64,000 nucleotides of DNA from positions 772,001-836,000 of the forward strand of contig JAGTXO010000011.1 of NCBI GenBank assembly GCA_019448385.1. Reading direction: 5' to 3'. A model generated the notes under the pieces. It worked only from the letters and a program-made list of their open reading frames with translations, ran no database searches and was not told the DNA's origin. Below, piece by piece: positions 9,389 through 19,873 of this stretch (position 1 is its first letter; the number at the start of each line of letters is the position of its first letter). This DNA comes from Diacronema lutheri. Taxonomy: Eukaryota > Haptophyta > Pavlovophyceae > Pavlovales > Pavlovaceae. Made by a program: the position numbers and the translations under genes.

Positions 9389-11043
9389 ATGAGCCGGAGC
9401 GTCGAGTACGCCAAGTCGGGGCGCTCGAGCTGCAAGAAGTGCAAGGTGAAGATCGCAAAGGATGAGCTGCGCGTCGGCGTGGTCACCGTGAACGAGGACG
9501 TCGAGATGACCTCATGGTTCCACCCGCAGTGCGCCCAAAAGAAGCGCGGCGTGGAGATGACCGTGCGCGCGCGCGCGCCACGCGCGCGGAGTGCGCGCGC
9601 CACGCGTGCGCGCTGGCACGCGCGGTGGGCCGGCTCGGCGCGCAAGCAGCGCAAGCGGCGATCGTTGCCGCGCTCAGCTCGCCGCTGCGCGCGCCAACGC
9701 CCGTCCGCCGCACGTCGCGCAGCCGTCAGAATTTGCCGGGTACGACGAGCTCCGGCCGGAGGACCGCGCGACGATCGACCAGCTCTGCTCGGGCGAGCTC
9801 GCCGCGTCAAACTCGGCAAAGAAGCCGCGCGTTTCGTCCGACGCGCCGCCCACCGACGACCCCAACTCGGAGCACCCCGGCTACGCCGCCGCGTACGCAA
9901 AATATGTGGCGCTTCCCATCCCGGTGCTCAAGGCGTACCTCGGCGCGAACGACCAACTAAAGGGCGGTGCGTGCAGCGGCGCGGCGCGCGCCACACGACA
10001 AGGGCCGCGTCTTCGGCGAGTACGTGCGCGCGCGGAGGTGGCGCGCCCACGCGCGCCCACCGCGCCGCACCTCCCCCCCCCCCATGCCCCCATGCCCCCA
10101 CGACCCGCACAGGCGCAAAGGCAGCGCTCGTTTCTCAGTGCGTTGACGGCGAGCTGCACGGTGCGCTGCCGCGCTGTCCGCTGTGCGAGTTTGGCCGGCT
10201 AAAGACGGCGGAGGGCACCAAGCACATGCTCGTCTGCCCTGGCCACTTTTCGGAGAGCGCGCGAGTATGGCGGACATGCGGGTACAAGGCCGAGGCCGCA
10301 AAGGCCAGCCGCCTGCCGTGGCGCACAGCAGAAGAGGGCCCGCGCGCGGTGGAGGCGGAGCCCGCCGCGGCGGGCGGCGCGCAGCTGGACGCTGCCCAAT
10401 TCGACGGCTTGAGCCCGCAGGCCGCCGCCGACCGGCTCGTGAGCGTCGCGCGGGAAGCGGGTGCGACCCTTTCGGCTGACGAGACGACGGCGCGCATCGC
10501 GGCCGGCACCGCGCTCAACGCGAGTCGCGACGAGGAGGGAAAGCCCGAACCGGCCAAAGCGCTGCGCGAGCTGCTCGCCAAGTACGGCCGTCGCGCGCGC
10601 GCGTGCGCGCGGCGGCAACCTCCGCTTCGCTGCGCGCGAGCGCGTGCCGCTCAGTCCACAGCCGCGCGCCGTGCGCGCCCGCCCCGCCCCGCCCCGCCCC
10701 CGGTGTGCGCGCGCGCGCGCGCCCGCGCAGGTACCCGCCCAAGCGCACGGCAAAGATGGAGGCGAGCCACCCGGCGAACAGCACGATCGTCGCGCTGCTC
10801 AAGGAGTACGCGGACTTGATGGAGAAGTTGGGCGAGAACGTGCACGGGGTCAACGGCACGCGCAAGGCCAACGTGGCCATCATGGCGCTCGAGTACGAGA
10901 TCACCTCGGGCAAGGCGCTCGCCGCGGCCAAGACCAAGGTCGAGGGCGTCGGAGCGTCGACCGCCTCGAAAATCGACGAGATACTCACGACGGGCACCTT
11001 TGCGAAGCTCGAGGAGATGCGAGCGCGGGCAGCGGCGCTCTGA
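9389..11043 (+). CDS. PARP-type zinc finger / PADR1 / Pol-beta-like HhH protein
   Basis: Four exons, 9389-9562, 9723-9966, 10113-10602 and 10731-11043, join cleanly in frame into 406 residues (donors GTGCGC, GTGCGT, GTGCGC). Order of parts: a PARP-type zinc finger (YAKSGRSSCKKC, then WFHPQC), as in PARP1, DNA ligase III and plant ZDP, which binds DNA nicks; a PADR1-like zinc domain with CVDGELHGALPRCPLC and a second cysteine pair further on; and a C-terminal helix-hairpin-helix domain resembling the 8-kDa N-terminal domain of DNA polymerase beta (VEGVGASTASKIDEIL). Lys383 in ASKIDE lines up with the Schiff-base lysine of the Pol beta lyase. There is no PARP catalytic domain and no room for one before the stop. 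Likely a nuclear DNA strand-break protein; lyase activity is inference. The last exon could be a separate gene from ATG 10756, but the phase-matched splice argues for one. Confidence 0.75.
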
Positions 11044-11207
11044 CGACGGGCGGGGGCGCGGGGCGCAGGAGGCAGGTGGCGTGGCCGCGCGTGTCCGCGC
11101 GCATTCGATGCGTTTTCACGTGTCAGTGTGCCCGCCAGTCAGAACTCAGAACCGAGACTCTCATCAGAACTCAAGAGCGGAAGGGCGCTCCTCAAAACCG
11201 GCCTTTC

Positions 11208-11687
11208 ATGGCAGCGGACTGGGGGGAAGCGATGTCGGACGTCGAGCTCGAGCCGGTCGGCCTGGACGTGACGCCGCCGGCCGCCTACGGCCATGGCGTG
11301 TTGGAGATGCTCCCAGCGTCTGCGATGGGAAAGCGCGGGCGCGAGCAGTTCGCGCCAGCGAGCGGCAGCGCGGATGAAGCGATGCACGAACGCATCAAGC
11401 GGCTCAACCTTGGCCGCCCGGCCGCGCAGCCGCAGATGGTTTGGTTCGGCAGCACCGAGCTGTCACAGCTGACGTCCGTCGAGCCGAATGCAACGCGAGC
11501 GCGGCACGCGGTAGCACGGACACCATCGTTCGACGCGCAGTCCGAGCGTGAGCTTCTCGACAACACGTACACGTGCATGAATCAGCTGCTCGGCAAGCTG
11601 CACGAGGAGCGGCTCGGTCGCAGGCGGAGGAGACCATCGCACATCATCGGCATGGAGGACACGGAGTCGGGGGACGAAGACCTGTGA
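11208..11687 (+). CDS. Small acidic hypothetical protein
   Basis: An intronless 159-residue frame with high GC at third positions. It begins MAADWGEAMSDVELEP and ends with basic RRRRR followed by an acidic tail (GMEDTESGDEDL). The middle (DAQSERELLDNTYTCM, then QLLGKLHEERL) is predicted helical. I recognise no family. Basic-then-acidic composition hints at a nuclear or chromatin-associated protein, but this is weak. It sits 165 bp after the PARP-finger gene on the same strand. Confidence 0.55.
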   Translation: MAADWGEAMSDVELEPVGLDVTPPAAYGHGVLEMLPASAMGKRGREQFAPASGSADEAMHERIKRLNLGRPAAQPQMVWFGSTELSQLTSVEPNATRARHAVARTPSFDAQSERELLDNTYTCMNQLLGKLHEERLGRRRRRPSHIIGMEDTESGDEDL

Positions 11688-12108
11688 CGCCAACCGGTGC
11701 CGATCGCGTCGAGCAGGATCGGCTCGCACAAATACGCTCGCCTCGTGGCAGTCGGCGACTCGCGCCTGACGGCTGCGAGTGGCAGTGACCGTGACTGTGG
11801 CGTCAGTCTGTCGCCTCTCGAGTGTGAGCGACGCCTACATTCTGCCCAAGCTCGTCGGCCAGACGGCCACCAGCGCAGCCCAAGCGTGTGACGACGACTC
11901 GCATGCGCGGGACCGACGGCCACGGGCCAACGCCTGAGGGTGTGAAGCGCGACGACGGAAACTGGTGTGGGATCAGAAGGCTGTGCCCGCGTGCGGGATC
12001 ATCCCGCGTGCGGGATCAGTGGACTGGACATCCCGCGACCCGCGTGCGGATCAGTGGGATGTCCAGTCCAACGGCCTGAAGAGTCGAAACTCGAAAGCGT
12101 AACATCCA
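11688..12108. other. Intergenic region upstream of the CDPK gene
   Basis: The first part is the 3' flank of the small acidic gene. From about 11985 it becomes repetitive: the word cgcgtgcgggatca occurs twice, with a third, slightly altered copy near 12041-12055, interleaved with the inverted repeat at 12020-12070 listed separately. No convincing coding frame was found. Confidence 0.5.
12020..12070. repeat. Perfect 15-bp inverted repeat upstream of the CDPK start
   Basis: The arm tggactggacatccc (12020-12034) is followed after 21 bases by its exact reverse complement gggatgtccagtcca (12056-12070), 39 bp before the CDPK ATG. It could form a hairpin in the leader RNA or be a paired binding site in the promoter. 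The spacer contains part of the cgcgtgcgg repeat. Confidence 0.8.
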
Positions 12109-13690
12109 ATGCCGTGGGTGCCTTGCGGGAGCTCCGCCTCGGTACAGGATCGGGACGAGCGGCCGCGCGGCACGCCGCGCTTCCACCCAAAGCTGCTGCG
12201 CGCCTACGACATTCCGGCCAAGCCGGTTGGCGAGGGCGGGTTTGGCGTCGTCTATGTCGGCAAGCACCTCAAGACGGGCCAGAAGCACGCGATCAAGGTG
12301 ATCGGCGCGTCCGCCGAGTCGGCGGACGTGGTGGCGCACGAGGTGGCGATCATGCAGGCGCTCGCAAAGAAGCGCTCGCCACACATCGTCCGCATCCTCG
12401 GCTATGAAAAGGACACGTGGCAGCATTACCTCGTGCTCCAGGCGTGCGAGGGCGGCGAGCTCTTCGACCGGATAGCCGACCATGTCTTCACCGAGGAGGA
12501 GGCGGCGTCGGCGGTCGAGCACATCCTGCGCGGGCTCAAGGCGTGCCACGAGGCGGGCATCTGCCATCGTGACATGAAGCCCGAGAACGTGCTCTACTCG
12601 ACGCGCGCGATCGACTCTCCGCTGCTGCTGACCGACTTTGGTCTCTCGTGCCGCTTCAAGCCCGGCAAGAAGAGCATCACGGACTGGTGCGGCACGACGC
12701 CGTACATGGCGCCGGAGGTGTTCATCTGCTCCAAGGAGAGGACCGCCTACTCGAGCGAATGCGATCTCTGGTCCACTGGCGTGCTTGTGTACATTCTGTT
12801 GACGGGGTACATGCCCTTCGACGGTCCCGAGCGTACAATTGAGGCCAACGTGCGCGCGGGCAAGTACTCGATGAGCGCGTCGGTGATGGGCAGCATCTCG
12901 GAGCGAGCCAAGCAGTTTCTCACGGGCCTGCTCACCGTCGACCCCGACAAGCGCCTCACCGCCGCGTCAGCGCTCACGCACGCGTGGATTGCCGGCCGAA
13001 ACCAGCGCGTCGCGAAGCCCGTCAACGAGGAGGTGGTCGCGCGGCTCAAACAGTTCGCAAAGCGCAGCCGGTTGGAGAAGAAGCTACGCTTTGTCATCGC
13101 GCAGCACCTCACGCTCAGCGAGATTGGCCAGCTCAAGGCCGACTTCGCCGCGCTCGACTCCGACCACACGGGCAAACTCTCGCACCAGGCATGCGCCACG
13201 CCGCGGATCCGCAACGCGCGACGCGGCCGGTGCGGCGCGGCGGCGCGCGCTCAGCGCCGCACGCCGCGCCGCGCGCTCCGGCCGGCCGCAGGAGGTGCAA
13301 CAGTTTTTGGCGGCATCAAAGGAGCAACCAAAGTACTCTGATATTGCCGAAATCATCTCGAGCCTCGATGCGGATGCGGACGGGCAGATCGACATCACGG
13401 AGTTCACCGCGGCGGCGCTCGACGTGCGGCTGCTGCTCGACGACGAGAAGCTGCGCGCCGTCTTTCAACACATGGACATGAACCACGATGGCAGCCTCGC
13501 GATGGCCGAGCTCATGGCGCAGCTTGACGGCGACCCGATTGTGTACGACTTGATGGCCGAGGGCGACGGGAACAAAGACGGCAAGCTGTCGCTTGACGAG
13601 TTCAGGGCGCTCATGAAAAATCGCATGCGGCAGGCGAAGAGCGTCGTCGGCGCGACGCCGGGCTCGACTGCGGCGGGCGCGAGCAGCTAG
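12109..13690 (+). CDS. Calcium-dependent protein kinase (CDPK)
   Basis: Two exons, 12109-13188 and 13292-13690, give 492 residues. The kinase domain has the glycine loop GEGGFGVVY, HAIKV lysine, catalytic loop CHRDMKPENV, DFG in LTDFGLSC, and APEVF with GTTPYM activation segment: a complete serine/threonine kinase. After a junction helix come four EF-hand candidates: LDSDHTGKLSHQEV, LDADADGQIDITEF, MDMNHDGSLAMAEL and GDGNKDGKLSLDEF, all with acidic ligands at positions 1, 3, 5 and a terminal acidic residue. The 103-bp intron has a GC donor (CAG|GCATGC) and splits the first EF-hand. CDPKs are activated directly by calcium and occur in plants, algae and apicomplexans. No N-terminal Gly-2 for myristoylation is present (MPWVPCG), though Cys6 could be palmitoylated. 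Confidence 0.95.
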
Positions 13691-13721
13691 CGGCGACTAG
13701 GAGGGGTGCGCACGTCGGTCA

Positions 13722-13724
<3 letters not shown>

Positions 13725-13766
<42 letters not shown>
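13725..13766. repeat. 42-base poly-C run
   Basis: An uninterrupted C run lies 34 bp after the CDPK stop and 166 bp before the next ATG, the longest homopolymer in the window. Unlike the other poly-C tracts it is not inside an intron I can place; it may be in the CDPK 3' untranslated region. Length may be inexact. Confidence 0.85.
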
Positions 13767-13767
<1 letters not shown>

Positions 13768-13932
13768 CTCTCCCTGGTGTCTTCATATCCTTTCATTGTA
13801 GCTTGGCCCGGTGAGCCAGGTCTCCCGCGCCTGACGCCATCCGTGCGCCCTTGGCCGAGCGGCTCAACCTTGACTGACTGAGAGTAGTCTGATAGAGCGT
13901 GGCGCCAAAATCCAAACAAGGCGCGAGGCAAA

Positions 13933-14727
13933 ATGGTTGACTACTCGCGCTTCCGCGAGATCGAGGCGGACGACGACGATGTCGCGCAGGCGAAAGTTGC
14001 AAAGCACAACGAGTCGATGCACGTCATCCATGAGCTGTTACGTCGCGTCGACCCCGACGTGCGCGCCCTTCATTCACCCCACTGCCCCCCGGGGCGGGCC
14101 TTCGCGGCGTCGCGCGCGCCCTCGGCATCGCGGCGCTGACCTCGCGCCGCACGCGCCGTCCCGCAGATCACGGACGCGGCGGCGGCGCTTCTCGTCCGCT
14201 TCATCAGCGCGCAGCACCGCGGCACGCAGAACAACAATTTGCGCCGGCGCGCAGAGGTTGCGGCCCTGCTCTCCGAGCGCACCGAGCTGCTGTGCAAACG
14301 TGCGGTCGAGCGGCTGCTACGGCTCGGGCAGGCGTGCGTCGACGAAAGCACCGCGCGCGACTTTGGCGAGCGCGTCGACTTGAAGGCCCTGCTGCGCGTT
14401 GCGACCGAGGCGCTCAACACGCTCATGTTCGCCCTTGTCGAGGGCGTGAGCGCGCTTGCTCGCATGAGCAGCGCCGGCCCGGATCGGCCTTTGCTCGACC
14501 GCTATCTCCGCCTCGAGTACGCATCGGCGCTGATCGTCGCCGGCCACCCGGACAAGTGCGCCGAGATTCCAGCCGGCGTGCCGTACGGCGACGTGCGCGA
14601 CGTCAAAGCGAGCGCATCCGCCGATGGGCCCGCACCGCAGCTCGGGACGTGTGCGCTCGCCGCCGTTTTCGCGCTCTCTACGGCGATCGCGCTCGGCGTG
14701 CACGCGTGGCGGAGCCATGTAATATAG
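13933..14727 (+). CDS. Tail-anchored hypothetical protein
   Basis: Two exons, 13933-14058 and 14167-14727, joined across a 108-bp intron (GTGCGC donor, CCGCAG acceptor, phase 0), give 228 residues. The N-terminus is acidic (MVDYSRFREIEADDDD); the middle is rich in amphipathic helices (SERTELLCKRAVERLL, LLRVATEALNTLM). A single hydrophobic segment close to the end (CALAAVFALSTAIALGVHAW) with five residues after it indicates a C-terminal membrane anchor facing the cytosol, as in SNARE-like or organelle-outer-membrane proteins. I recognise no family, and no SNARE heptad pattern is obvious. Confidence 0.7.
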
Positions 14728-15066
14728 GGCGCCACGACGCCGCTATTGCGCGTGCGGCAGTCGGCTGCCACCATCCCGAGCGCCCGTCTCGAGCCACTGG
14801 AGGCTTGGATGCATGGCGGAGCGGCTGTCGACCGAGCCGAGGGGTTCGTGCTCGCCTCCGGCCGGCCGACCCGGGAGCGCCGCGCCGGCCCCGTTGGCAG
14901 CGGGCTGCGGTGAGCCGAGGTGCATCCCAGCGGCTGCGCGTGCAGCGCCGCGCGGACGAGCGGCAAGACGGAGCGGCACGGCCGGGATGAGTGGGCGCAG
15001 CGCACACGCGCGAGCGCACGCGCTCAGGCGCGCGGCGGGCGCCGGCCCGCGGGGCTGGGGTCGTGC
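14728..15066. other. Convergent 3' region without a recognised feature
   Basis: This is the space between the stop of the tail-anchored gene and the stop of the helicase gene on the other strand. It must hold both 3' untranslated regions. No repeat, RNA or coding signal was seen. Confidence 0.5.
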
Positions 15067-15625
15067 CTAAGCGCGGCGCGCACTCTGTGTCTGCAGCGAG
15101 GCGAGCCATTGCTGCTGCATCTGCGCTTGGTGCTCGCGCGCCATCGCGACGTGCATCTGCGCGTCGAGGCAGCCGGCAGCGACACCACTCACGGCCCCAC
15201 CATACGCGCCCAGCGCGCCAGCGCCGCTCGCGCCACCGAGCTGCGGCGCGCCCATGTGCCGCATCTGCCCGCCGGCGTGCTGACCGCCCATGCCGTTCGC
15301 ACCCATCGCGCCCATCGCGCCGGCCATGCCATGCGCGGCCTGCAGCTGCAGCATACGCACCCACGCCTGCGCGACGGCGCGGATTTGCAGCGCGGGAGGG
15401 GAGCGGGCGGAGGCCGTCAACGAAAGGGAGGGGCGTGCGTACAGCACGAGGAGAGAGGGGCACGAGGTGCGTGCAGGACTCCGCGCGCTGCCGCGGCGTA
15501 GGGCGGGGCGCGTGCAGCACGCGGAACGCGAGGAGGGAACGGGCGCGCGCTGCCGCCGCGGCAGAGCGACGCGGCTGCGCGGGTGCGACGTACCGGGTTC
15601 GCCATGAGCTGCTGTGCGAACGCGG

Positions 15626-15678
<53 letters not shown>

Positions 15679-16950
15679 AGGTGCTGGTGGTGCTGGTGGT
15701 GCTGCTGCTGGTGCTGATGCGCGAGCATTTGCGCGTGCTGGCGTGCGGCCGCATGCTGCTGCTGCTGCTGCTGCTGCTCGACCAAGCTCACTGCTGCAGC
15801 CGCTGCGCCTGGGCCGCCGCCGCCGAGCGCGCCATGCGGCGCGCCGACGAGCCCACCGAGCGGCTGCACGCGCGCGCCCATCGCGCCGCCGCCGCCGCCA
15901 AGGCCCATGAGGCCGGTAAGTGCCGCGTTCCCCACCGCCTGCCCGCCCGGCGCGCCCGCGCACGCGCCGCCCGGAAGCGATGCGTGTGGTTCAGTCAGAG
16001 GGAAGCCCGACATGCCGAGCGGGAAGGGCGGCATGCCATATGCGCCGCCCACGGCGCGCGCGCCGCCCACGGGCAATCCGCTGTTATACGACTGCCTGTG
16101 CACGTGCGATCGGTAGTCCTTGCCACCGAAGGAGGAACCACCACCGCCACCACCACCACCACCGCCGCCGCCGCCACCGCCCCTGCGCCCGCCGGCGGCG
16201 TGCGGCGCGTGCGTGTGCGCGAGGAAGACGGGGACGGGCTGGCCCGCCTCTGCTAGGAGCGCAGCGAGCGGCCGCGCGAGCTGCGCGTTCGCAGCCGTGT
16301 AGAGCGACGTCGCGAGTCCGGCCTTTCCGATCCGGCCAGTCCGGCCGATGCGGTGCACGTATGACGAAATCTCGCGCGGCAGCTCGTAATTAACGACGTG
16401 GACGCAGTCGGGGATGTCGAGGCCGCGTGCCGCCACGTCGGTCGCGACAAGCACCGGCCGCGCGCCCGAGCGGAAGGCTTCGAGCGACGCCTCGCGCTCG
16501 CGCTGAGTGCGGTCGCCGTGGAGTGAGGTTGCACCAACCTGCGCGGCGAGCAGGAAGCTCTCGACGGACTCGGCGGCGCGGCGCGTCTCAACAAAGACGA
16601 TCGTCCGACCGGCGCTCTCGCGCAGCACGTCAAGCAGCATACGTCGCTTGTCGCGCTCCTGCGCGCGCGCGGGGAGGGGAAGGGGGAGGGCGGGTGGCGG
16701 GTGGCGGAGGTGCGCACGCGGGCGGCGCGCGATGTGAGCGGCGCGCGCGTGGCCGCGGCCGCGGCCGCACGGCGCGCGCGCGCGCGCCGCGCGCGCGCCG
16801 CCCGTCGGCCCTTGGCGCCCAGCCGTGCGCGCGCGCACATCGCGCGCCGCCCGCGCGCCGCCTCTCTCCCCTCCACCTACCCTCCTCCTCTCCCCGCGCC
16901 ACCCACCCGCCGCCTCTCTCCCCTCCACCTACCCCCCTCCTCCCTTCCCC

Positions 16951-16984
<34 letters not shown>

Positions 16985-18547
16985 TCCCCCTCCCCTCCCC
17001 GCGCGCACATCCGTGAAGAGCACACGCTGCGTAATCAGCTCGGTCGTCGAGCCGACCCGCCCGACGGCGAGGAAGACGTGGCGGTGCAAGAACTCGGCAG
17101 CGAGCTTCTGGATCGCCTTCGGGAAGGTGGCGGAGAACATGAGCGTCTGGCGCTCGCCCGCGCCACGCATCCCTTCCGCCTGCACGATCCGCCGGATCTG
17201 CGGCTCGAAGCCCATGTCGAGCATCCGGTCGGCCTCGTCGAGGACGAGATGGCGGACCGACCGAAGCGACAGCACGCGCCGCTCGAGCAGGTCGAGCAGC
17301 CGGCCGGGCGTCGCGACGAGCGCGTCGACGCCGCGCTCGAGCTCGGCGATATGCGCGCGGATGTCCGCGCCGCCGTACACGACGAGGACGCGCACGCCCG
17401 TCCGGTGCGCAAACTTGGCGCCTTCGACCATGATCTGCGAGGCGAGCTCGCGCGCGGGCGCGAGCACGAGCGCGCTGGGCTCGACGGGGCGCTGCGCGGC
17501 GGTCGGGTCGGTGGTGGCGGCAGTTGTGTCGGCAGTCGCGTCGGCGCCGCGCTCCGCCAGCCTGTTGATGATCGGCAGCATGAAGGCTGCCGTCTTCCCC
17601 GAGCCCGTCTGAGCGCACGCCATCAGGTCGCGCGTGGCCTGCGCAATCGAGATCGCGTGCCGCTGCACGGGCGTGGGGCTGGCGTAGTGCGCGCGCGCGA
17701 GGTTGGCAAGGAGGCGCGGATCGAGGCGCGCGTCCGCGAATGACGCGATCGGCGGCGGCACATCCTCGCCCGACGTCTCGACGGGGATCTGCGCGTACGT
17801 GGCGCACAGGTCGGGTGCGTGGTCACCGTCGACACCCGCGCCACCGTCGACGCCGCCGTCGGAGCTGTCAGCGGCGGCGGCGGTGGCCGCGCGCAGGGCA
17901 TCGTCTCGCGCGCTCGCTGCAGCCGCCTCGGCGCGCTCGAAGAGCCGCTCAACGTCCGCCTCCGACAGCCGCCCGACCCCCTTGGTCGGCGGGCCGCCGC
18001 GCCCAGCGCGCCCGCCGCGCGCGCCGCCGCGCGCGCCGTAGCCGCCGCGGCCATAGCCGCCGCCGCCGCCGCGGCCGAAGCCGCCGTGCGGCTGCTCGTC
18101 CGCCTGTGTGCCGCCTACGAGCATCATCCCGTCGAAGAAGGGGGCGGCGAAGCCGCGCCCGTTGGTGAGCCTCCACGCGCCATTGCTCACCGGGCCGTCC
18201 GCGACGACGTGCCAGCCCGGCAGGCACGCGCGGAGCGACATGTTGATGGCGCGGAGGGTCTGCGATGTGACCCAGCCGCCCGAGTTGAGCAGAACCTCGC
18301 CCGTCGGGCGCACCAGCGCCACGTCCGTGTCGTGCAGCCGGAACACCTTGTCGCCGGCAGGCGTGAAGAAGTGCGCAAGCGGCGGGCGCGGCACGGCGGG
18401 CCGCGACACGGCGGCAGGCCGGCCGGCCGAACGCTCGGCGGCGGGCGCAACGCTCGCGGCGGGCGCGCCGGCTGGTGCGGGGCACTCCGTGGGCGCCACC
18501 GCCTCTTCCTCCACGCCCGGCGCTCGCGCCTCCGTCGTCTCGCTCAT
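15067..18547 (-). CDS. DEAD-box RNA helicase, DDX3/Ded1-like, with poly-Q tail
   Basis: Three exons, complement of 17009-18547, 15594-16658 and 15067-15366, give about 967 residues. All helicase motifs are visible: Q motif (YASPTPVQRHAIS), AQTGSGKT (312-319), PARELA, ATPGRLL, VLDEADRML, SAT in FSATF, and in exon 2 VATDVAARGLDIP and HRIGRTGRIG. An RGG/glycine-rich segment at about 155-190 and glycine, glutamine and methionine-rich tails suggest a condensate-forming RNA-binding protein. Ded1/DDX3 relatives unwind 5' leaders in translation initiation. Residues about 58-145 form an extra conserved-looking globular part (VRPTGEVLLNSGGWVTSQ, then SNGAWRLTNG) not typical of DDX3. Exon 2 ends in 17 consecutive glutamines plus QH repeats. 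Introns: 16659-17008 (GTGCGC; contains a 30-base poly-C) and 15367-15593 (GTACGT). Confidence 0.9.
15627..15677 (-). repeat. (CAG)17 trinucleotide repeat encoding poly-Q
   Basis: Seventeen perfect CTG units on the plus strand read as CAG codons in the helicase gene, followed upstream by interrupted Q/H codons (to about 15780). Perfect repeats of this length are usually length-variable between strains. Confidence 0.9.
16952..16981. repeat. 30-base poly-C run within helicase intron 1
   Basis: The run is poly-G in the transcript and lies about 30 bases after the donor at 17008, in a larger C/T-rich plus strand (G/A-rich transcript) region from about 16860 to 17000 with repeats of the ccctccacctacc type. 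It is therefore not a polypyrimidine tract here, unlike those in other genes. Confidence 0.85.
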
Positions 18548-18614
18548 TGATTGCGTGAACGCGCGGGATGCAATCTGCGCCGCCGCTGCTTTTCAAAACC
18601 GCGCCAGCCCGGTA
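18548..18614. promoter_or_regulatory. 67-bp divergent intergenic region
   Basis: The start codons of the helicase (minus, 18547) and fabD (plus, 18615) are only 67 bp apart, so both genes share one bidirectional promoter or their leaders overlap. No TATA box was seen. Confidence 0.55.
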
Positions 18615-19661
18615 ATGACGGGCGCCCTCGTCTTTGTCCTCGCGCTCGGCGCGCGCACGGGGCTGCTGCGCTCGGGCGCGCGGCGCCTCGCGACGCGCGC
18701 GTCGGCGGTGCGCGCGTCGGACAGTGACTTTGACGGCTACTCGGCCGCCTGCCCATTCCTCTTTCCCGGGCAGGGCGCGCAGGCGCTCGGGATGGGCGTC
18801 GACGCGTGCGCGACCGTGCCCGCCGCCAAGCGCCTGTTCGAGCAGGCGTCCGAGGTGCTCGGGTACGACCTGCTCGCCAAGTGCAAGGACGGCCCGAAGG
18901 AGGCGCTCGACTCGACTGTCATCTCGCAGCCCGCCATCTTCGTCGCCAGCCTGGCCGCCGTCGAGAAACTGCGCGCCGAGCGTGGCGATGCGGTCGTCGA
19001 TGGCGCGACGGTCGCGGCGGGGCTCTCGCTGGGCGAGTACACGGCGTTGGCGTTCGCCGGCGCGTTCTCGTTCGCAGACGGCGTGCGCATTGTCAAGGCG
19101 CGCGGCGAGGCCATGCAGGCCGCCGCCGACGCGTCGAGCTCGGGGATGGTGTCGGTGATCGGCCTTTCGCAGGACCGGGTCGAGATGCTCTGCGAGAAGG
19201 CGTCCGAGCTGAGCGGCGCGAAAGTGCAACTGGCCAACCTGCTGTGCAACGGCAACTATGCCGTCTCTGGCGCGCTCGACGCGTGCACAAAGGTCACCGA
19301 GATCGCCAAGCCGGACTTTGGCGCGCGCATGACAGTCCGGCTCGCGGTCGCGGGCGCATTCCACACCGACTTCATGGCGCCCGCCGTGCCCCGTCTCGTC
19401 GAGGTGCTCGACACGGTTACGATTGTCAAGCCGCGCATCGCCGTGATCTCCAACGTCGATGCCGCACCGCACTCCGACCCCGCCGTGATCAAACAGCTGC
19501 TTGCGCGGCAGGTGACGTCGCCCGTGCAATGGGAGACAACCGTCGGCAGGCTGATCGATCGCGGGATGAAGGAGGGCTACGAGCTGGGGCCGGGCATGGT
19601 GCTTGCGGGCATCATCAAGCGCATTGACAAGGGGGTCGCCATCACGAACGTCGAGGTTTGA
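18615..19661 (+). CDS. fabD: Malonyl-CoA:ACP transacylase, plastid type
   Basis: An intronless 348-residue protein matching FabD. It has FPGQGAQALGM at residue 50, the nucleophile Ser138 in AAGLSLGEYTALAF, and the catalytic His250 in AGAFHTDFM. It transfers malonyl from CoA to acyl carrier protein for type II fatty acid synthesis. The first 40 residues (hydrophobic MTGALVFVLALGA, then Arg/Ala/Ser-rich) look like a signal peptide plus transit peptide, as needed to reach a complex plastid of secondary origin. Head to head with the helicase gene 67 bp away. Confidence 0.95.
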   Translation: MTGALVFVLALGARTGLLRSGARRLATRASAVRASDSDFDGYSAACPFLFPGQGAQALGMGVDACATVPAAKRLFEQASEVLGYDLLAKCKDGPKEALDSTVISQPAIFVASLAAVEKLRAERGDAVVDGATVAAGLSLGEYTALAFAGAFSFADGVRIVKARGEAMQAAADASSSGMVSVIGLSQDRVEMLCEKASELSGAKVQLANLLCNGNYAVSGALDACTKVTEIAKPDFGARMTVRLAVAGAFHTDFMAPAVPRLVEVLDTVTIVKPRIAVISNVDAAPHSDPAVIKQLLARQVTSPVQWETTVGRLIDRGMKEGYELGPGMVLAGIIKRIDKGVAITNVEV

Positions 19662-19873
19662 ATTTTGAAAAAGCGCGCCAAGGGCCGCGCGACCGCCGGC
19701 GGATCGCCGATCGGGCGCCGACGCGCGGCCGCCGGCGCGACGAGCGTATGGCCATGCCAGGGCGGCAGAGGCGGAACCGAGGCACGCTCGTCCATCAACT
19801 GAACGACGGGATCGGTTGAATCGGCCATGCCATTGCTCCAGAGTGCCAGACGTCTTGCCAGTACAAGCCATCC

